Positions 41,366 through 53,629 of a stretch of DNA of 64,000 bases are shown in pieces. Each line of letters starts with the position of its first letter. The stretch's first letter is position 1. The notes below the pieces were generated by a model. That model searched no databases. It worked only from the letters and a program-made list of their open reading frames with translations, and was not told the DNA's origin. The DNA lies in NCBI GenBank assembly GCA_033296885.1, contig MU864016.1, forward strand, positions 1 through 64,000. The letters are read 5' to 3'. Source of the DNA: Triangularia verruculosa. Taxonomy: Eukaryota > Ascomycota > Sordariomycetes > Sordariales > Podosporaceae. A program made the translations under genes and the position numbers.

Positions 41366-44300
41366 GTTTGCTTGCCTTTTTTGGATTCTGGAGGGGATAA
41401 ACTGTGGTCGGTGGCTTCGATAACAATTTCGTCCCTTGGTGGGAGCTGTTCCAGTGTTGGGGTTCCTCCCTTACCTTGATATCTCCCACGAAATGGTATG
41501 CCAATATTTTCGAGTCGTTACTCTTGTGTTATCATGACTTCGGACCTGGGATCCGGTATCCTGGTACGGACTGGCGTGTGTGCAATGTGGTGATGGTTCA
41601 ATATTCGACTGTTTTGTCAGCGAAGGTGGTGGCCATTGGACCCTGGTGTGGTGCCATGGGTATCAAGGTCTTGCACTACGGGAATGCTTGGGAAGGTGTG
41701 GAAGGGTTCTGGATCAGCATCCCCGCCGGGCCTTTCCGATCCAGGGTTGCTCATCCCCCACGATGCGACGCTGATGAGATTCAGTCAAACTGCTGGCAAC
41801 CCCCGGCCCTGTTCTGCGTGAATGGATGGAACCTCCATGCTCGCTTCGCTTCCGGGGACGCTAGCGGCCAACACGCAGATAGCCTGCAGCTGCAGAATTT
41901 TTGATAAACGATGCGAGGAATCGACAGATTTTATGCAATGAAGAAGAAAAAGTGGCCTCTGAGAGTTGAGACCCTCGTCCCCACTCGCATCTGCAGTTGC
42001 AGTCACTAAGGTAGGTAACTTAATCAGCAGCGCTAGTAACCCTTCATGGTGGCACGCAACCGGTCTGCTGGGATGAGTCCTCTTTTTCCGCTGTCGTTTG
42101 TTCTTGCTCGAATAGGGAACCGGCACCTCTTCTTTCTTTTTTTTTGCTGTGGTTGTTGGTGATACATGTGATGCGTTATAGGGGAGAGAGCTAGGCTGGA
42201 ACATTCATGACAGATGTTCGATATCACCCCACAACACGGAGATAAACACCAGGGATACGCTACCCGCTGATGCTGGGCGTTCAAACGGTCGCCCAGAAAA
42301 AAGAAGAAGAAAAAACACCAAAAGAAAAGAGAAATTGTGCTAGTTTAGGTGCCGCTTTCCCGTGGAGTGTTTCTAGGTACCAGCCTCCGTTTCCGGTGAT
42401 TTCTCTTGTGCCATGGCTGCAACATCAGAAACTCCGGAGTTGCATCTAACCATACCGTACACTAATGCCATTTCCCGGCCTATTTTCTGTGGAACTTGTT
42501 ACCAAATATCTCTCTTCCTTTGGAGCACAGTATTTTTTATACTTCCATACCACTTCATATTAGCGCGATCTTTGCTACGGTGTAGGCTTCCTCCGGGATC
42601 TGACAAGGAGCGAAGGAAGCCAGGCCTGGTCTGCTCGGACACGCCCCTCCGTAGTGCTGGCTAGAAGGGCTAGAACAAATCGTTAGCGACCCCTGTGGCT
42701 GATCTCGCGACGTGCCCAGCAAAAGAAAACGACAGCAAGCCACCCCCGGAAAGTGCCCCGGTCGCCGACTTGGCCTGTCGCCGGCACAGTGAAATATTGG
42801 TCGAGACGACACTGTACTCGATGCCTGCAGGCCTTGCTGTCAGGCCATTGCTACTGCGCTTCAACGAGAAAGAAATTGCTAGGTTGCAGTTTTCTTCTGG
42901 ATTTGGTCGGGCCGGAAGCCCCAAGGGAGCATTTCAATATTTTTCTGCAGTCTGTATGCAGGCCTTCTTAATCATTGAAGGTAATTCATCCATGTATGCT
43001 TCCCTGATGCTGCCCTGTGTTTAACGCCGACTCGAAAGTGTCAGCAACCTCGGGCCAGCTCGGTAAACAGAAGAGCAAGGTACCAGCCGCCTGGTTCCCC
43101 CAAGTCGAATCTTGTTTGGATGCCATTCGTTTCCGCTTCCCTCGGCCCTTCCAGGTCCCGGTTCCAGTTTCCATGCCACCATTGGCCAACAGCTTCCACT
43201 TGCGGCATCATGAGCCGGTTCCCAGTTCGTCAGTGGTCTGCATAAACCGGTACGGCATTTGCGAGGTTTCCTCTGAAACACCCTTGTATGGTGAGCGTTG
43301 GGTAATTCGCCGACTCGGAATTCATGTTGAAAAGAATGCTTGACTAGCCGCCCAGAAATTCGACTGTGACGCAACAAAGGCCCGTCACCAATTCTGATCA
43401 TAGTCACGGCCAGTGCCAGCTGAAAGGGAAATCTATTGGTCCCGTAGTTGGAAGGATGGGAAAGTTTGCGAATGGTGACCCCCACATACGAAACCGATAG
43501 TGGTCCAAGATACCGAGGCATGATAAGTACAGAATCCGACAACTTGACACCATTCTTCGGTGGTACCCCGTAGGTAATCTCGGTGACTATCTTCGGGGGT
43601 GTGTGAATTTCTAGGGGTGGCTTGCGAGAGAGACACTGCAATGCTAAGTCGTCAGGACGCAATCTTCTGCTCCAAGGTCGTTCTCAGATTAACAAAACGG
43701 TGAGGGAAACCCTGCAATCGTGATGCTCTGTGATGGCCGAGAGCAGGCACTTCAAACGGTATGAGAGGATATCTACAGTAAGGAGAATGCCCCGTCTTTC
43801 TTGGACTTTGGAACTTCAGCAACCCCTATGCATGACTGTGGCGTACTTACTTTGGTCGAACAAATCACATGTTCCCCACGTATGTACATGGACTGATCTA
43901 GGGGTCTCGACATCCTTCACGCATCAATGAGGCGCACGGTATCGGTGTGGAACGGAAGTGTTTCCCTCCGTATCGGTCGCGCCTTTAGCGGTGTGTTCTT
44001 TCCAGGAAGGTGTCCTGTGCCGCACATTCGGCACATAGTGGTTCGCTATGTCTCAACTGAGCCTTTCAAATGCCGAAATGGTGGTGTCAAGTTGTATCGA
44101 TCTGGGCTTGTCGGCATGTTGAAGGCGCTGTCAGGATCTCGGTCTCGTCCTGAACCGAGAATGAAAGTGCCTTGCTCAATCAAACACGAGCACGAAGGGT
44201 AGGAATTAAGGCGTGTCTAATGTCTATAATATCTGGATATAATCAAGCTCGCTTGGATATGATGGGCACGTACCTGAAGGGCTCGAATAATCCTCTGGAG

Positions 44301-45051
44301 TGTTTACTCTCCTTGCGCTGAAAAGGATGCCTGCTAACGAAAGGACGTGATAGTTCTTTGCTGTGGGACGTAGGTGCCTTTGACACTTAAACTCAGACAC
44401 CAAAGATCCAGGTGCCCGGGGCAAATGCGTTATAAAACGCAATCAGCGGTTATTCGCATGGTGTTCAAGAGAGGAGAGACAACTTGTAGATCACCCCAGA
44501 GCCCTATCGGTTGAGGTGTGGTTTTATCTGCTTCAATTCCGTCATGTACTGTTGACGTTGAGACTCACACGTGTATTTTGACCAGAGGATATGGTGTGAC
44601 TGGACACAGCCGGGACAGATAAAAAGACTGCACCTTGCAGTGCTTCACTTGAAGGACAGTCGGAAGCCATTCCGAGTGAGAAAAGGCGTCCTCACTTCCC
44701 TCCAAGGTCTAGTAGTCCCGAAACTTTATTCGCCGTCATAGAATATCTTTAACTTATCTTCCGAGGTGTTCTTGAAGTAGCGGTCTCCTTTTTCTGTCGA
44801 GAATATGCCAGAGAGATACAGGTGTACTTTGGCGTAATTGTCACCTGGAGGAAGTGAATGGAATTTCCCAGCTGGCAACAGAAGGTTTACAAGTATCACG
44901 TGACAGTCAATGTCCAATAGCGGGGCTGGGGATATACGGAGTGGAATTCCGGTCACCGGACATGGACATCGTCATCGGCCGCAACCCTTTATCAAGTCAC
45001 ATTTCCTTATCATCCAGTTGATACATCTACTTCATTAATCTTTATCTCGTC
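41366..45051. other. gene-poor region of 3.7 kb
   Basis: No convincing gene. Open frames here (41404-41904 plus, 42695-43024 plus, 43021-43662 minus and others) overlap each other antisense, lack recognisable protein features and have no clear splice partners. A-rich runs occur at 42132-42147 and 42297-42330. Normal GC content argues against heavy RIP. A fast-evolving gene could be hidden here, but I cannot support one. Confidence 0.45.
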
Positions 45052-46559
45052 ATGGGCGAAGAAACAACAGCTGGCGCTCAGTGGATAAGCGATGAAGAGT
45101 GGAGTGTACTCAAAGATGTGATAGTCTCTCGGTATCAAAAGTCCACACTCGAGGAAACAATGGAGTATATGGCAAAAGAGCACAACTTTCGCCCGACGTA
45201 AGCCCCGTAACATGAAGCCGGTGTTTGCTTCGTCCATATCTAAAAGACACTACACAACAGGAAACCACAGTATGTACACCGACTGGGAAAGATTTGGAAG
45301 GTCTCCAAGTACCAAAAGAGGCTACCAGTTAAACAAAAGACTTCAAATCGAGTGTCCGGACTACCTACGTAAACGCTCCAAGTTTTGAAAAGAAGGTATA
45401 CAACCGCGATACTAACATGTCAACAGGACCAAAACACTCATGACGAGCGAACGGGTTAGAGACACTTCTACCACACGCTTACCCAGCTTGTTCGATGGTG
45501 GCTCTACACCTTCAGTGGAAAGAAGTTTTACCACTACTGCGAAGAACCTTCATCAATCCCAGACCTGTAAAGAGCCAGGGTCTGGTCCATCTCGTATAGG
45601 CCCTCCTAGCCACATTATGATTCCTGATGACCAGATATTGGATGAGATCTTCCAACCGTTTCATAGTACCGGGAATCTCAGTGCTGTCACTCCATCTGCT
45701 CCTCTACGACCAACAGTCGATTCAGATTCCGACAGCCTTGTGTCTATAAGCGACGGGAAGCGGGCAGACAATAGCGACAAGACCACACGGCCCATCTCCT
45801 GTCCTTTTAGAAAACGCAATCCCTACAGATTCAACGTTCGGGATCATCCCTCATGCGCCGCGTTTGGCTTCTCAGACTTGACAGTGCTCAAGTAAGTCTA
45901 CCTATCCTCTGCGGTAGAGCCAGCGAGCCTCTTGGCAAATGACTGACTATTGTGTCGTGTAGAAGCCATGTGATACGAACTCACTCACAGGAGCTCCTCT
46001 GTCAACGATGTCGTACTCTTCTTCCCACCCGGGAGGCGCTTGACGCACATGCGCGGCTACCACCAGAACAGATGTGCCAAGTACCCCCGGGACCCAGAGT
46101 CAACAATTATGAGGACGGCATAACGATTGAGCGAGCCTGGCGTCTTAGCTCTCCTTTTGCGTCCTCAAGTGTCACGACCTGGCGGGGTCTTTGGCAGGTT
46201 CTGTTCCCGGATGACATTGAAATACCTTCACCTGGTATGATTTGATAAAGCTCGCTGGCACATCAACACAATACTAATACTTCTTATCAGATTATTCGCC
46301 AGTCATCGAGTCTTACGAGGTGCAAAGAACAACTGGAGCGGATATCGACTCCATGCTGCTCACAATACGGAATCGGGTTGCGGCTTTGCCCACTGACGCG
46401 AATAAAGCCGAGATTATGGCCTGTGTCGAAGACTCCATGTTAGGGTTCCAGAGTTCAGATCCCACCAAGACTAACGCGGAGTCCTCAAAGACGGACAGAT
46501 CAGAACAAGCTCCCACGATGGTGACTCTAACATCGATGGAGGGGACTAGAATTCCATGA
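45052..46559 (+). CDS. Clr5-domain protein with a zinc-finger-like Cys/His segment
   Basis: Five exons: 45052-45197, 45261-45368, 45427-45891, 45963-46234 and 46291-46559, with introns of 63, 58, 71 and 56 nt, give 419 residues. Residues about 10-70 are a Clr5 domain: WISDEEWSVLKDVIVSRYQK, STLEETMEYMAKEHNF, QYVHRLGKIWKVSKYQK; three exons must be joined to complete it, which supports the model. After a Ser/Thr-rich linker, residues about 205-280 form a Cys/His-rich block (CPFRKRNPYRFN, CAAFGFSDLTVLKSHVIRTH, LLCQRCRTLLPTREALDAHA, EQMC) like the degenerate C2H2 fingers seen in fungal regulators. Clr5 was described in a fission yeast silencing factor, so a nuclear, chromatin or transcription role is likely. 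The C-terminal part is unknown. Confidence 0.8.
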
Positions 46560-46766
46560 TTTCATTGTATTCGTCATTGCGCACCACGAGAAGCGGTCTG
46601 TTGCTTCGTGACAGATCATAGACTCTGCCGCATCACAGAATTCAGCGGTGGCCTACACCTGCAATGGTCTACGTAATTCCTAGCTTAAGCCTCTATGAGT
46701 CTACTACCTACCTATCTAATGAACTACCGACAGAAATGTTAGTTCTTAATAGCTGTACTCAAAAGT

Positions 46767-48294
46767 CTATGCCCTTGCCAAAGCTCCTCTGAATATCTCC
46801 ACAAACTTCCAGACATCCTCAAACCGGCAATACAATGGCACCGGCGCCACCCGAATCACATCCGGCTTCCTCGCGTCACACACAACCCCCTCCTCGGCCA
46901 ACACCTCGCTCACGCTATCCAGTATCCCCTCCCTCAACATCAAACTCAGCTGCGTCCCTCTCTCAAGCGGATTTCCCGGGGTGATGATCCTAAACGCATT
47001 TTGACTCCCCTTCTTGCCGACCTCTTCTCTGATCAACCCTTCCAACAGATGCTCCAAATACCCCGTCAACACCACCGCCTTATCCCTCAAGCTCTCCATA
47101 TACTTGTCCCCCACCGACTCAAACACCCCCAGCGCAGCACCCACACTCGCGAGGTCGATCGCGCTGGGGTTGCTCAGCTGCCATCCGCTCGCTCCGGAGC
47201 TAGGCTTGAACTCCTTCTCCATCAGGAACCGGACCGACTTGTCCGCGCCATACCACCCCTCCAACCTGTTCAGGTTTTTGTCGTGGTGCTTTTGATGCAG
47301 GAACAGACCAGCCGTGGATCCAGGACCAGCGTTGATGTACTTGTACGTGCACCACACGGCAAAATCCACGTTCCAGTCGTGGAGGTGAAGGGGGACGTTG
47401 CCAGCCGCGTGGGCCAGGTCCCAGCCGACGCAGGGGATGCCGAGGGAGTGAGCGTGGGCGGTGATGGTCTTGATGTCGAGGAGCTGGCCGGTGTAGTACT
47501 GGATTCCGGGGAGGAGGACTAGCGCGGTGGAGGAGGCGTGCTCGGTGATGGCGGCGAGGATGGATTCGGTGGAGAGGTAGATGTCAGAGGAGGGCTGGAT
47601 TTCGATGAGGGAGGTGGAGGGATCGAAGCCGTGGTGGCGGATTTGGGATTGGACCGCGTACTTTTCACGGGTCAGCAAGCCGCACGAAGACAATAGAAAG
47701 TAGGGGCGTTACCCAGTCTGAAGGGAAGGGCTTCCACTCGGTGATGACTTTGTGCCTCTCCGCTGTCGGCTTGTAGAAAGTAGCCATCATGAGATGGAGG
47801 TTGGCGGTGAGAGTGTTCATGTAGATGATCTCCTCTGGGACCGCGGCACCGACGAGGTCGACTGACTGTCTGGCACAGGACTCTGCCAAGTCTTGCCAGC
47901 TTGAGAGGGGAGAGTTCTCGAAAGTGGTGAAGTGACCGTTGACGCCTATGCTGGCCCATGTTTCGAGCTGAGATTCCAGAGCTCTCCTCACGGCTTTTGG
48001 CTGAGCACCGAGGGAGTTGCCGACAAAGTATATGCTATTTTCTTTCTCATCGTCGCGTTCTCCTGGAAAAAGTCAGACTATATTGGGTAAGGATCATGGG
48101 TGAGTAAACGCACCTGGAATGACACCATTCAGAGCTTTCTTCTTCAAAGAGCTCCTCGTGGGAATGATGAACTCTTTTCTCAGATGCCGAAGCTTGTCCT
48201 GTTGGTCAAGGCTCTGAGCATACTCAAGAGTTCCTGCCTCAGCCGGGAAAGCTGGTTTCTGGCCACTGCGGAAGGCTGTTGTGAGTGAATCCAT
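46767..48294 (-). CDS. BNA5: kynureninase
   Basis: Exons 48294-48114, 48062-47713 and 47660-46767, with 51- and 52-nt introns, give 474 residues, the usual size. This PLP enzyme cleaves kynurenine to anthranilate, or 3-hydroxykynurenine to 3-hydroxyanthranilate, each plus alanine, in the tryptophan-to-NAD pathway. Visible landmarks are IYFVGNSLGAQPKAVRRALE, MNTLTANLHLMMATFYKPT, FPSDWYAVQSQIRHHGFDP (the splice joins these), DLAHAAGNVPLHLHDWNVDF, and the PLP-binding Lys284 in VWCTYKYINAGPGS. The C-terminal part carries VIRVAPVPLYCRFEDVWKF. No targeting signal, so cytosolic. It is head-to-head with the indoleamine dioxygenase gene 1 kb away, which makes the same pathway's first intermediate; shared control is likely but unproven. 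Confidence 0.93.
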
Positions 48295-49307
48295 GGCGTC
48301 TCAATGCTACCGAGCTGGAAGAGGATTGCTTCGAGATTTTGGTGCCTGGCCGTTTACTACCGTATTTCACATTCAACTCCCCCTAGCCACCCCTTGTATC
48401 ACTTTATACATGTCAACAAACGATATCGGAGGCCACGTGCTGTGTCACAGATTCACCAACTTCATCCGGCCATACTCCGGGGTCCAAAGTGGGCCTTGTC
48501 CGTTTGCCGGTACCCACTCATCCCGTTCCGCCTTTCCGTCCCGAGCTTCCGACTTCCGTCTTCCGCACATCCGCTCGAGATAGCTCCATCACAAACGGCC
48601 GATGACGACGATTGGGGGTCCAAAAGGACAGTTTGCAAGTCTGAAAGTCGGGTAATTCAAGCTCACCGACTCCAGGACCAGTTTTTGCGGAATCTTGGTT
48701 GGTGTAATCACATTCTGCAATCGAGAAAAGCCCATCACAAACGTCATCTGGGACCGATCCCAATGCATCAACCCGACCCCTGTTTTATTGAACTGTGCCG
48801 TATCCCTTACCACCGACTGGACTTCGCTGGATGCCGGGCCGGTAATTGACAAACAAAAGAGGCGCCAAAGACGACATCGGACGACGGCTTACACCTGCAC
48901 GACATGCACCTACGAAGCAAAACGCACACCGGCGGAGACGGCCACATGTACATATCTCACATGGGCTCTGCATCTTGTTATCAAACGGAAACAGGCCGCT
49001 AATCTGTGCTTGGAAGGACGGACGAAGCTAAGGGTTCCTACTAGTAAAACGTCACCACGATCTCGGATCATCCGGTTCGACCCAGCTCCTGTTTGTGTGT
49101 CCAAGCCCAGTGCCAAAGCCGTTGTTGACCGCTGACCCTTGCTGACCCCTGGGCTTCTTCTTGTAGAATTCTGCATCTATTTCTTCTTTACCGAGACGCT
49201 TCTCTCCTTCAGACCTCCTGCCACTCGTCTCATCTTCCGACATTCACTTGAATCTCGACGACAGCTTTTAGTCTTTGTCTCGCCTTCATCCCATCGTTCA
49301 TTGCACC
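48295..49307. promoter_or_regulatory. bidirectional promoter region of the kynureninase / IDO pair
   Basis: About 1 kb between two start codons pointing outward. A CACGTG palindrome lies at 48434-48439, nearer kynureninase. The leader of the dioxygenase gene (about 49140-49300) is pyrimidine-rich. Open frames inside are short and unsupported. Co-regulation of the two pathway genes from this interval is an inference from layout. Confidence 0.5.
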
Positions 49308-50724
49308 ATGTCACCCTGCGAGCCATTACCTGCCACCAAGGCCAGTCCAAGTGAGATGCCTCGTGGTTTATTAGAGGACTTTGGCGTCACATCCAACGCC
49401 TTCCTCCCAGAAAATCAACCCCTCTCAAGACTTCCGCACCCGTACTACGCCCCCTGGGAGGCCATTGCCTCTTCTCTTTCCTCTCACATTCAGCAACAGA
49501 CTCTCCGTCGAGAAGTTGACAGACTGCCGGTCTTATCAACAGACCGCCTAACCAGCGAGCCAGAATGGAGACGGGCCTATGTTGTCTTGGGCTTCCTGAC
49601 ACACGCCTACGTCTGGGGTGGTGAAGTTGCTTCGGAGGTCAGTCATCCCGCCAAGTCAAATCTATCACATCTGAAACTGATACGACTCCCAGATCCTCCC
49701 ACCTTCCATTACTGTTCCACTTCTCTCAGTTTCCAACCATCTTTCACTTCCACCGGTGGCCACCTACGCTGCGGTCAACCTCTGGAACTTCTCTTCAGTT
49801 TCCCCAACATCAGACCTCACCGACCTCGACGCTCTCACGGCACTTCACACCTTCACCGGTACTCAAGATGAGTCCTGGTTCTACATGGTCAGCGTAGCCA
49901 TGGAGGCCCAAGGCGGTCCCATCATCCCCGTCATGCTCTCTTCTCTCTCTGCTCTTCAACACCACGACCTGCCCACGGTAACAGAGTGCCTCAACGAAAT
50001 CACCTCCTGCATCCACAAGCTGGGGGTATTGCTTGACAGGATGCACGACAAGTGCGACCCGGAGGTTTTCTACCATCAAATCCGTCCCTTCCTAGCAGGC
50101 AGCAAAAACATGGGCGGGGCTGGGTTGCCGAAGGGGGTGTTTTATGACGAGGGAGGAAACGGAAAGGGAGAATGGAGACAATACCGAGGTGGCAGCAACG
50201 GACAGAGCTCGCTCATCCAACTATTCGACCTCGTGCTGGGAGTCGAGCATATTGCTCAGGGCAACGCGAGCCCAGACTCGTGCTCGCGGGAGAGGAAGAT
50301 GGAGAGTTTCCACAGGGAGGTCAGAGGCTACATGCCACAGTTGCATCGAAAGTTCCTGCAGTTTGTCGAAGAGGGTTACCCTGGGGGGCTGAGAAAGGGC
50401 GTGGAGGACTTGTTGGCGACACCACCCACAGAAGGAAATGACAGCAGGGGAAAAGAATTGAGGGAGGCTTTCACGACAGCAACCAAAGCGCTGGCTGAGT
50501 TTCGGAATAAGCACCTGCAAATCGTGACGCGGTATATCGTTATCCCGTCGAGGAAGGAGAACAAGCGCAAGGGAAATAACCTGGCGATGGCATCATCGAG
50601 GCTGCCGGAGAACGACCAAAAGACGTTTGTCGGTGAGCTGACAGGAACAGGGGGCACAGCGCTCCTGCCGTTCTTGAAGCAATCACGGGATGAAACGTTT
50701 CGAGCGGGGGATTTCTCGCGATAA
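49308..50724 (+). CDS. BNA2: indoleamine 2,3-dioxygenase
   Basis: Exons 49308-49637 and 49693-50724 with a 55-nt intron (GTCAGT...ACTCCCAG) give 453 residues, normal for a fungal IDO. The enzyme opens the indole ring of L-tryptophan with O2 to N-formylkynurenine, the first step toward kynurenine and NAD. Family landmarks are RRAYVVLGFLTHAYVWGG, QDESWFYMVSVAMEAQGGPI, LPKGVFYDEGG (Gly/Asp loop), GNGQSSLIQLFD-type RGGSNGQSSLIQLFDLVLGV, GYMPQLHRKFL, and the proximal heme ligand His384 in FRNKHLQIVTRYIV, followed by the flexible ELTGTGGTALLPFLKQSRDE loop. Fungi often have several IDO paralogues; pairing with kynureninase suggests this one serves NAD synthesis. Confidence 0.93.
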
Positions 50725-51256
50725 AAAAAAAAGAAAGAAAGAACAACAAGAAGGTTGGACGAGAGGATGGGAGAGAAGAGGAACTTTGATGTGGGTTTGC
50801 GGGGTTTGATATGGGGCGGCGGCTGATGAATTGCTTCCTCAACAAATAAAAGAAGACGATTGAAGAAACAAACAACATCCCACTCCCGCGGAGTCGGGTC
50901 TCCGGTTTTTTAGCCCCCAAAGTTCCCCCGGGAAGCGGTGCAAAGTTCCTGTCTACCCGCTACTGCACATCATGTTGGAACTTTGGGGCTGGATCTGGCC
51001 AATCACAGCCCCGGATTTGTTCTTCGCACTCGCAAGCTCCTACCCACCGTGGATTGCCTACCCACCTGCCCATCTGCCCTGTCAAAATGCCACTCGCTCA
51101 GCCAGCCAACGTGATCATGTTGCAGTAGATCTACCACGTAGCAATCCTAAATGATAACTCCGCGAGGATATATCTCCAATTCTCCGTATCTATCTATGTC
51201 TTTGTCTGTTTCCCAAGACACTCTTGTTTTATCACCATCACATCTCCTCACACACC
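50725..51256. other. intergenic
   Basis: About 530 bp with the 3' end of the IDO gene (an A-rich run starts at 50725) and the promoter of the NmrA-like gene. No other gene. Confidence 0.4.
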
Positions 51257-52479
51257 ATGTCTACGACAACACCAGAAACGAAGACCGTCTTGGTAATAGG
51301 CGCGACGGGAAAACAAGGCCGCGCCTTCATCCGCTCACTGCTCTTTCCTGCTTCCACTTCAACACCATCATCACCAACAACAGCAACATCACCTCCCCAA
51401 CCTCAAAACTGGCACATCCTCGCCGTCACGCGAGATACCTCTGCCCCACCAGCCCAGGCCCTTGTTGAAGAAGCCAGAAAACACAACGCCACATCCAGCG
51501 TCACTCTGGTAGAAGCCTGTCTAAACACGCCATCCACGCTTCGAACAGTGTTTGAATCCCACCCAAATATCCATTCTGTCTTTGTCGTGCTTGCCTATCC
51601 AGGACTTGGCACACCGGCAGCGGAACAAAAAGAGAAAGCACAGGGCACCTTGATGGCGGATCTAGCGGTGGAGTTTGGGGTCAAGCTGTTCGTCTACAGC
51701 AGCACCATCCCCATCGGCCCAGACCCCAGCGATGGAATTGACGAGTCGAGGAAACAGAAGAGGGAGGTGGAGTACTACATTGAAGACTTGGGCAAAAAGA
51801 ACCCAGACTGGAAATGGATCGTGATACGGCCGGGCTTCTTCTATGAAAACCTGGAAGGCGTCTTTGGGGCGATCGGGACGACGATGTACAGAGATGGGCT
51901 GAAAAAGGAGACGACGCTGATGATGGTTGCGTCAGAGGACCTTGGGAGGGTGGTTGCCGGGTTACTTCAGGTACGCGTTTTACTGTTTATTTTCCTTGTT
52001 GTTTGCCAATGACTCACTGTTTGAAACTTTGGGACAAACATATACTCACAACATGTAAACAGAACCCAGACCCATACGTCAACCAGTTTTTGTGCGTCAC
52101 GTCTGGCCCGGTAACCATGAGAGAGGTCCTCGACGCGCACGTGCGGGCGACGGGGAAGCCGATGCCCGCCGTTCCGGGTATTGTGGGCTGGATCCTGCTC
52201 AAAATCAACAAGGGAGCGCAGGATCTGGTCAAGGAGGTCGAAATCAACCACGCCAACCGGATGAGCGGGAAACTACCGACGTTCGAAGAGGAGATTGCGC
52301 GAGCCAAGAGCGTCTGTGAGTTGCAGACGTATGAGCAGTGGAAGAGAGCTCTCGTGAGCGGTGAGGCTGGTGGAGATGTCGCTGAGTTGGCACGGAGGGG
52401 CTCGACTAGTGGCAAGAGGTTAAGCACCAGTAGCTGGAACAATCTTTCTCTAAAGAAGCTGCTGACGGGACGGTCGTAG
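51257..52479 (+). CDS. NmrA-like NAD(P)-binding protein
   Basis: Exons 51257-51970 and 52063-52479 with a 92-nt intron give 376 residues. The N-terminal dinucleotide motif TVLVIGATGKQGRAFIRSLL (GATGxxG) and the downstream LAYPGLGTPAAEQKEKAQG, KLFVYSSTIPIGPDPSDG and WKWIVIRPGFFYENLEG follow the NmrA/HSCARG family of atypical short-chain dehydrogenases. These usually sense the NAD(P)(H) ratio instead of acting as enzymes; NmrA itself represses nitrogen metabolism. A Ser/Thr-Pro-rich insert (about 30-55) interrupts the first beta-alpha unit. The C-terminus ends in a basic Ser-rich tail (SGKRLSTSSWNNLSLKK). Cytosolic or nuclear. Its position next to two NAD-synthesis genes is noted, but no functional link is shown. 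Confidence 0.85.
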
Positions 52480-53629
52480 AGTCAGGATGTTTGGCCTGGG
52501 GAGGGCGTGGTGTATTCAGCTTGATTGCCAACGAGCTATGGTAGTGTATAATTGCAGACGAATGCTCAACCGTGTATATAGAAGGCAGGAGATTGTTTGT
52601 CAAGCATTACCATCTTCACGATGCTTTGGTGCTTCAACATCCGTCTGTTTGTGACCCTTCGCTTCACGTGTGACTCAATCTTGGGCTGACTCCAGGTCTC
52701 CATATCTTCATCGGTGCCTGTTGCCCCGTTGGCCTTATATGAAGCAACTTTAGTGAAGGAAGAGTCTCCAGCTTCTCTAGATAGATTGAGCTTCCAAGAG
52801 GCATCGTGCGGTCGAGGTGGTTGAGAAACGAAAAGCCTTGGGACCCGATAAACAAGCTGTCGTCACGAAGGCCATCAAGGTGCCCTGGGCAACGCACGTC
52901 ACGGGTGGTTGTTGTGGTGGTGACACGTAGGGGTCTCCCTGCCGGTTGCAGGGGCGCAGCGGACCAGCCCGTCAGACCCACATTCAGCCGTCAGCCCTGT
53001 GGAAAATGGGGATCTGTTTCAGGGGGCCACAGTGAACCGTCCCACTGGGAGAGCGCTGGAAGTAACACCATCCCATTTCACCTTCCAGTGGTCTGTGCTT
53101 CTTCTGCAAAATATATATACCTGCCCATTTTCCCAGCTTCACTCTGCCCTGCTTCCTTTTCCTCTACATCCAACGTTGAAAAGAGCTCTTTGCCCGTGTG
53201 TGCAAGAATTTCCAACTCTTCTTCAATCGTCAGCAGTATCTGCTTCTATCACTCTCAAACACCAATTTACACACAGTAAGTCGTTTCCTTACCCTCGCTG
53301 TCACCATGTTGTCGTCTGCGCGACCGCGCTGTCGATCTTCCCGACCTCTTCCCGATTCCTGGCCCTTCCCCCTCCCCTCGCACCCGATGTCCTCCCTCCC
53401 CTCATCTTCACACGTGGGCGACTTGGATCTCAAAGTTGAGGCTCAAGGTCGTACCGATGCCAAGACGCCAGTAACGTCCGGGGCAGCACCACCCCACCAA
53501 CCCCGCCAACATTTTCACATGCGGAGTCGCGTCACCCGCGCTGGTTGTTGTGGTCCCACGACAGCCATTGCAAACTCATACCAATCCATCAATATCTTCT
53601 CCAGAACTCACTAATCAAATTATGAACAG
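52480..53629. other. intergenic; may hold a 5' UTR intron of the next gene
   Basis: About 1.15 kb. A donor GTAAGT at 53276 and an acceptor ATGAACAG ending at 53629, directly before the ATG of the coiled-coil gene, would define a 354-nt leader intron. A pyrimidine-rich promoter-like run precedes it (53120-53230). An open frame at 53198-53614 probably lies within this intron and is not called. Confidence 0.4.

Noticed and set aside
43021..43662. 213-codon minus-strand open frame
   Set aside because: No recognisable features, overlaps several opposite-strand frames, and the composition does not look coding.
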